From assembly GCF_018613755.1 (NCBI RefSeq), contig NZ_JAGGPP010000023.1, positions 1 through 64,000 of the forward strand: 64,000 nt of DNA, read 5' to 3'. The position numbers were made by a program, and so were the translations under genes. Below, in pieces: positions 60,541 to 64,000 of the stretch. The stretch is from Arthrobacter sp. ISL-72. Its GTDB lineage: Bacteria > Actinomycetota > Actinomycetes > Actinomycetales > Micrococcaceae. Below the pieces are notes generated by a model. The model ran no database searches. It was not told where the DNA came from and was given only the letters and a program-made list of their open reading frames with translations. Numbering within the stretch: position 1 is the stretch's first letter; each line of letters begins with the position of its first letter.

Positions 60541-61032
60541 CTAGCCGGCGCCGCTGCGGGGGCAGCAGAAGGTGTCGATGGCGCGCATAATGCGGTCCCC
60601 GATGTGGCCGAGCTGCCGGCACTGCGCCTTGGTCAGGGGATCGAAGACAAGGTTACGCACAGCTTCGACATGCCCGGGGGCGGTGTGAACCACCTTCGCC
60701 CAGCCGTCCTCGGTGAGGATAGCCAAGGTAATGCGGCCGTCCGAGGGGTCCGGGGAACGGTGCACCCAGCCACGCTTTTCAAGGCGGCCGACGACCTGGG
60801 ACAGGCGGGGGAGGCCTGATTCGATGAAGCCGGCCAGTTCGCTCATCCGGCGGGTCCGGTCCGGGGCTTCGGACAGTCCGGCGAGGACCATGTACTCAAA
60901 GTGGCTTAGCCCGGCATCCCGCTGGAGCTGGGCGTCAAGGGCGGCAGGCAGCCGCATCATTACGCCCACCAGCGAACGCCAGGCCTGGCGCTCGTCGTCG
61001 CTCAGCCAGCGGGGTTCCGGAGTGGATTCCAT
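60541..61032 (-). CDS. MarR-family regulator
   Basis: A 163-residue winged-helix regulator. The MarR pattern LSHFEYMVLAGLSEAPDR, then MSELAGFIESGLPRLSQVVGRLEKRGWVHR and DPSDGRITLAILTEDG is clear. A CC pair near the C-terminus (TFCCPRSG) could be redox-sensitive. ATG 61032 has no strong ribosome binding site. It is divergent from ribA, with a perfect inverted repeat between, and should control that operon. Confidence 0.85.
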   Translation of the reverse strand: MESTPEPRWLSDDERQAWRSLVGVMMRLPAALDAQLQRDAGLSHFEYMVLAGLSEAPDRTRRMSELAGFIESGLPRLSQVVGRLEKRGWVHRSPDPSDGRITLAILTEDGWAKVVHTAPGHVEAVRNLVFDPLTKAQCRQLGHIGDRIMRAIDTFCCPRSGAG

Positions 61033-61051
61033 GACGCAAGAATACCCCAGT

Positions 61052-61069
61052 AACTTCAAGTGTGAAGTT
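61052..61069. promoter_or_regulatory. MarR operator between the MarR gene and ribA
   Basis: AACTTCA-AGTG-TGAAGTT is a perfect 7-bp inverted repeat with a 4-nt centre, 19 bp upstream of the MarR start. Related half-sites (ACTTTAATCTTCAAGT) occur at about 61119-61134, nearer ribA. The gap is A+T-rich, as expected for overlapping divergent promoters. Confidence 0.7.
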
Positions 61070-61169
61070 TTATCAGATCAAAATCACTTGCTTCCTTAAC
61101 TAATGGCCTGTACGGTTAACTTTAATCTTCAAGTAATTGCGATCCTTCCACATTGATTGAGGCCACGAG

Positions 61170-61874
61170 ATGACCGTTGTGTCAGAAACTCTCATGCCGC
61201 CGGCCAGCGCGTTGAACGCGGCAGCGGTGCGCAGCCGCGTCACCGTCCCCCTGCGGTTCCCGGACGGCTTCACGTCCACCGCAGAGGTGCTGACCTTCCA
61301 CGGGCTGGTCGACGGCAAGGAACACCTGCTGCTGGCCTTGGGCAGCTGGGAGCAGGCTCTGCTGGCTGCGGCGTCGGGAGGCCGCGGCCCGCTGGTCCGG
61401 CTGCACAGTGAGTGCCTGACCGGCGACGTCTTTGGCAGCGAACGCTGTGACTGCGGTCCACAACTGCGGGAAGCCGCGGAGGAAATCACGGCGGCCGGCG
61501 GGTTCCTGCTCTATCTCCGGCAGGAGGGACGGGGAATCGGCCTGTATTCCAAGCTTGACGCCTACGCCCTGCAGGACACCGGTCTTGACACCTACGAAGC
61601 GAACCTGGCCCTGGGCCACGGCGAGGACGAGCGCGACTACACGGCCGCGGCCCAGATGCTGGCTGCCCTGGGTGCCACCAATGTCCGGCTGCTGACCAAC
61701 AATCCGGACAAGAGCGCTCAGCTCACTGCACTGGGCATTGGCATTGCCGAACAGGTCCCTACCGGCGTTCATGTCTCGCCCGCCAATCACCGCTACCTGG
61801 CCGTCAAGCGCGACCACACCGCGCACACCCTTACCCTTCCGCACCTGGCCGGAAACCGGCAGGACAACGCATGA
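61170..61874 (+). CDS. ribA: GTP cyclohydrolase II
   Basis: A 234-residue GTP cyclohydrolase II, the first step of riboflavin synthesis. The zinc site is LHSECLTGDVFGSERCDCG (C82, C93, C95), and the catalytic loop RQEGRGIGL is at 117-125. Fusion to DHBP synthase is absent, so it is a stand-alone RibA. GAGG lies 7 nt before ATG 61170. Its stop overlaps the start of a flavin-monooxygenase-like gene by 4 bp (ATGA). Control by MarR instead of an FMN riboswitch suggests a specialised role. Confidence 0.88.
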   Translation: MTVVSETLMPPASALNAAAVRSRVTVPLRFPDGFTSTAEVLTFHGLVDGKEHLLLALGSWEQALLAAASGGRGPLVRLHSECLTGDVFGSERCDCGPQLREAAEEITAAGGFLLYLRQEGRGIGLYSKLDAYALQDTGLDTYEANLALGHGEDERDYTAAAQMLAALGATNVRLLTNNPDKSAQLTALGIGIAEQVPTGVHVSPANHRYLAVKRDHTAHTLTLPHLAGNRQDNA

Positions 61875-63085
61875 CCACCTTGCCCGCCGACGTCGTTACC
61901 TTTTGGGAGACTACTGCCGCCGGTCCTGTCCCCGGCCACGACGAAATTCTTGCCCGCGTGGACGCGCTCATTCCCCGCTTGCGCGACCGCGCCGAGGAGA
62001 CCGAGCACCTGCGCCGCCTTCCGGAAGCCACCATAAAGGACCTGAAAGAGGCGGGAGTCTTCAACGTGCTCTCGCCAAGGGCAGTCGGGGGATTCGGCAT
62101 GGGGGTGGAAACCTATGTTGAAGTTGTGCGCCGGCTTGCCCGGGGATGCCCTTCCACCGCGTGGACGGTCGGACACCTCATCGAGCACGTCTGGATGCTC
62201 GCCCGCTGGCCCGGCGAAGTGCAGGACGAGGTGTTTTCCGACGGGCCGGCTCCTCTGGCCGCCGCCACCGGCGCACCGGCGGGGCTGGCTGCCAAAATTC
62301 CGGGCGGTTATTCCATCACGGGCCGTTGGACTTTTGCCTCGGGAGTAATGCACTCGGACTGGGCACTGCTGGCCGCACAGCACGGGGACGTCCGCCTGCA
62401 GTGCCTGGTGCCGGTGTCCGACGTCGAGTTATTGGACGTGTGGCACACCGCCGGACTCAGGGGGACCGGCAGCAACGACATCCTGGCGGAGGAGCTGTTT
62501 GTCCCGGAGCATCGGACACTGCAGTGGTCCCTCCTGGCCGCCGCGGACAACCCCGGAAGCCGGATCCACCAGGACCCGATGATCCACACTCCCATGGCTA
62601 CGCTGCTGAACATGGTGGCGCCCGCCGCCGCCCTGGGGGCGGCGGAGCACGCCGTCGAATTGTTCCGCGAGCGGGTTCTGGTGCGGAAGGTCAAGAACTC
62701 CCGGGAGGACCGCCAGGCGGATTCGCCGCTCGCGCAGGCGCGCTTCTCGCACGCGTACGGGCTGGTCGCCACGGCGCGGCTGCACTGGGAAGAGGCGGTC
62801 CGGGTGGTGGCTGCCTCCTATCGTCGCCGGACCGGGACAATGTCTGATGAGGAGCGGGCCAGCTACCGCCTCTCGCTGGCGCTCAGCGGCGAGGCGTCTG
62901 CGGAAGCGGTGCGTCTCATCATGGCGGGATCGGGAGGAAGCGCGCACCGGCTGTCACATCCGCTCCAGCGGATCCAGCGCGACGTCGACGTTCTGCTGAA
63001 CCATCCGACACTGACCATGGACCCGATTCTCGAGCAGGCCGGCCGGGGACTGCTGGGACTCGGGTTCACGACTCCCGCGTTCTAG
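61871..63085 (+). CDS. Acyl-CoA-dehydrogenase-fold flavin-dependent monooxygenase (HsaA/DszC-like)
   Basis: A 404-residue protein of the acyl-CoA dehydrogenase/two-component monooxygenase superfamily. Segments are EAGVFNVLSPRAVGGFGMG, ARGCPSTAWTVGHL, GGYSITGRWTFASGVMHSDW and DVWHTAGLRGTGSNDI, closest in pattern to HsaA/DszC/HpaB-like oxygenases that use reduced FMN or FAD. It lacks the acyl-CoA dehydrogenase catalytic-Glu context. Coupled to ribA by a 4-bp overlap. No flavin reductase gene is in the window. The substrate is unknown. Confidence 0.8.
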   Translation: MTTLPADVVTFWETTAAGPVPGHDEILARVDALIPRLRDRAEETEHLRRLPEATIKDLKEAGVFNVLSPRAVGGFGMGVETYVEVVRRLARGCPSTAWTVGHLIEHVWMLARWPGEVQDEVFSDGPAPLAAATGAPAGLAAKIPGGYSITGRWTFASGVMHSDWALLAAQHGDVRLQCLVPVSDVELLDVWHTAGLRGTGSNDILAEELFVPEHRTLQWSLLAAADNPGSRIHQDPMIHTPMATLLNMVAPAAALGAAEHAVELFRERVLVRKVKNSREDRQADSPLAQARFSHAYGLVATARLHWEEAVRVVAASYRRRTGTMSDEERASYRLSLALSGEASAEAVRLIMAGSGGSAHRLSHPLQRIQRDVDVLLNHPTLTMDPILEQAGRGLLGLGFTTPAF

Positions 63086-63125
63086 CCGGGCCCGCTTCGG
63101 CAGCGCGGGTGAGCCGGGCCGCCGG

Positions 63126-63704
63126 CTATTGCCCGGGATCCGGGAGCAGCTGACGGTTACGGATTTGTGAGCGGCCAAATTCCATGGTCACAGGTTCAAT
63201 TTCCCACGAGCCGCGCCCCTTCGGGCTTCCGATGGCAACGTGCGGCAGCCAGTGCGGGGATCTGAAACCCAGGGAGCGCGAGCTGAGGATAAAGTCATCC
63301 ACGTTGTCCACCAGCAGCCCCGTCAAGAGGCCGTGGAGAGCCTGGACGAGGGAAACCTGAAAGTCATGCACGTGGTCCGGCACACTGACTTCAAGTCCGG
63401 CCACGCCGCCGCCGCCCAGCACGATCAGCCGGTCGGCGCTGCCGGAGAAGCCGTCCAGCACCGGCAAGCCGTCCAACCAGGCAACCGTGCTGCGCATGGC
63501 TGATGCAACGCCGGTAAAGCCCTTGGTCCACTCTGCGACGTCAACGGCGAACTCTTCAAGGACCCCGATGTGCAGCAGTGTCAGGTGGAGTCCCCGCTGC
63601 CTGCGCAGGGCACGGACGTAGTTGCCAAGTTCCTCGTAGTCGGAGGGGCCGGAGCCGATGCTGAGCACGGGCGCCTCCACCGTGATGCGCGGAATCGCAT
63701 TCAT
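63126..63704 (-). CDS. Possible 2H phosphoesterase-like protein
   Basis: A 192-residue protein. Near residue 40 is LHLTLLHIG (HxT pattern), and near residue 160 is PHWLPHVAIGSP, where the second HxT/S reads HVA. The spacing of two His motifs resembles the 2H phosphoesterase/RNA-ligase-like fold, but the second motif is altered, so activity is doubtful. AGGAGG lies before ATG 63704. Family assignment is tentative. Confidence 0.5.
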   Translation of the reverse strand: MNAIPRITVEAPVLSIGSGPSDYEELGNYVRALRRQRGLHLTLLHIGVLEEFAVDVAEWTKGFTGVASAMRSTVAWLDGLPVLDGFSGSADRLIVLGGGGVAGLEVSVPDHVHDFQVSLVQALHGLLTGLLVDNVDDFILSSRSLGFRSPHWLPHVAIGSPKGRGSWEIEPVTMEFGRSQIRNRQLLPDPGQ

Positions 63705-63785
63705 TCCGGCCCCTCCTGACTGCGCTCGCTGTGGGCTATCGATGCCATTATGCGCCGCGGCGCGGCTGCCTGCCCACGAAAGGGA

Positions 63786-64000
63786 TCAGCCGGCGAGTGG
63801 ACGCAGGCCCTCAAGCAGGGGAGTCGTGGGGCGCCCGGCCAGCCGCGAGAGGTCGCCGGTTGTCAGCTCGAGTGCTCCTTGCCGGATGTTCCCGTCGAGT
63901 GCGGCGAGGAATCCGGCCGTTGCGGGGTCAAGGCCTGCAGCCTCCAGTGCAAGGACATGTTCCTCGGACGTCACCGCGCCATAGCTGACGCTGCGCCCGA
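63786..64000 (-). CDS. NAD(P)-binding NmrA/SDR-like protein, 3' end only
   Basis: At least 71 residues, cut at the right edge. The segment GRSVSYGAVTSEEHVLALEAA and the end LSRLAGRPTTPLLEGLRPL match the C-terminal part of NmrA-like NAD(P)H-binding oxidoreductases, in which the GRPTTPL motif ends the substrate lobe. The nucleotide-binding N-terminus is outside the window. Confidence 0.7.
   Translation of the reverse strand, partial: GRSVSYGAVTSEEHVLALEAAGLDPATAGFLAALDGNIRQGALELTTGDLSRLAGRPTTPLLEGLRPLAG

Noticed and set aside
1-64000. tRNA, rRNA and riboswitches, including an FMN riboswitch before ribA
   Set aside because: No cloverleaf or rRNA stretch was recognised. The gap before ribA (61033-61169) is A+T-rich with MarR-type repeats and has no FMN-element core.

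Overview
The window is high-GC, densely packed DNA with GTG/TTG starts, many 4-bp ATGA/GTGA gene overlaps and gene families typical of soil Actinobacteria. The gene content (RhaI/RhaS-type rhamnose genes, the MSMEG_4193/SCO1664 pair, BsaP next to BioB, AccDA-type carboxyltransferase) fits the Micrococcaceae, most likely an Arthrobacter or Pseudarthrobacter relative. It looks chromosomal. I saw no rRNA, tRNA, CRISPR array, intact insertion sequence or prophage.

Layout. 1-6.7 kb: L-rhamnose uptake and isomerisation operon with a divergent LacI regulator and twin operators. 6.7-13 kb: SCO1664-type protein and histidine phosphatase, a divergent Mg-chelatase-like AAA+/VWA pair, and a class III aminotransferase. 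13.1-19.4 kb: fructan module (LacI, two CUT1 permeases, binding lipoprotein, intracellular GH32). 19.5-25.4 kb: a six-gene biotin operon, bioB-bsaP-bioA-bioF-bioD-P450, with every junction overlapping by 4 bp. 25.4-29.3 kb: a TetR-controlled redox operon that is decaying (hydrolase remnant joined in frame to an old yellow enzyme, frameshifted SDR). 29.5-30.7 kb: acyltransferase. 30.7-38.0 kb: a five-gene translationally coupled operon of unknown function (SWIM zinc finger, DUF5691, MoxR AAA+, DUF5682, VWA), divergent from a 5'-3' exonuclease-like gene.

39-48.8 kb: PRC-barrel/DUF2382 protein, LacI regulator and sugar porter with an operator inside the promoter, YqeY, MFS transporter, gamma-glutamyltransferase and small proteins. 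48.8-50.4 kb: a pseudogene cluster made by deletions (Lrp/AsnC remnant, hydroxyacid dehydrogenase remnant, SLC13 transporter remnant). 50.4-55.3 kb: a tartrate-type pathway (LysR, tartrate dehydrogenase/decarboxylase family, DctA, glycerate kinase). 55.4-60.5 kb: a GntR-controlled dicarboxylate module (MatC-like carrier, CaiB CoA-transferase, biotin-carrier-less AccDA-like carboxyltransferase). 60.5-63.1 kb: MarR, GTP cyclohydrolase II and a flavin-dependent monooxygenase-like protein, the last two coupled. 63.1-64 kb: a possible 2H phosphoesterase and the 3' end of an NAD(P)-binding protein.

The main candidates for something new are the five-gene MoxR/VWA/DUF5682 operon, the P450 with a degenerate K-helix at the end of the biotin operon, the MatC-CaiB-AccDA module, and the ribA-monooxygenase pair. 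No searches could be run, so family names come from motifs and remembered family features.
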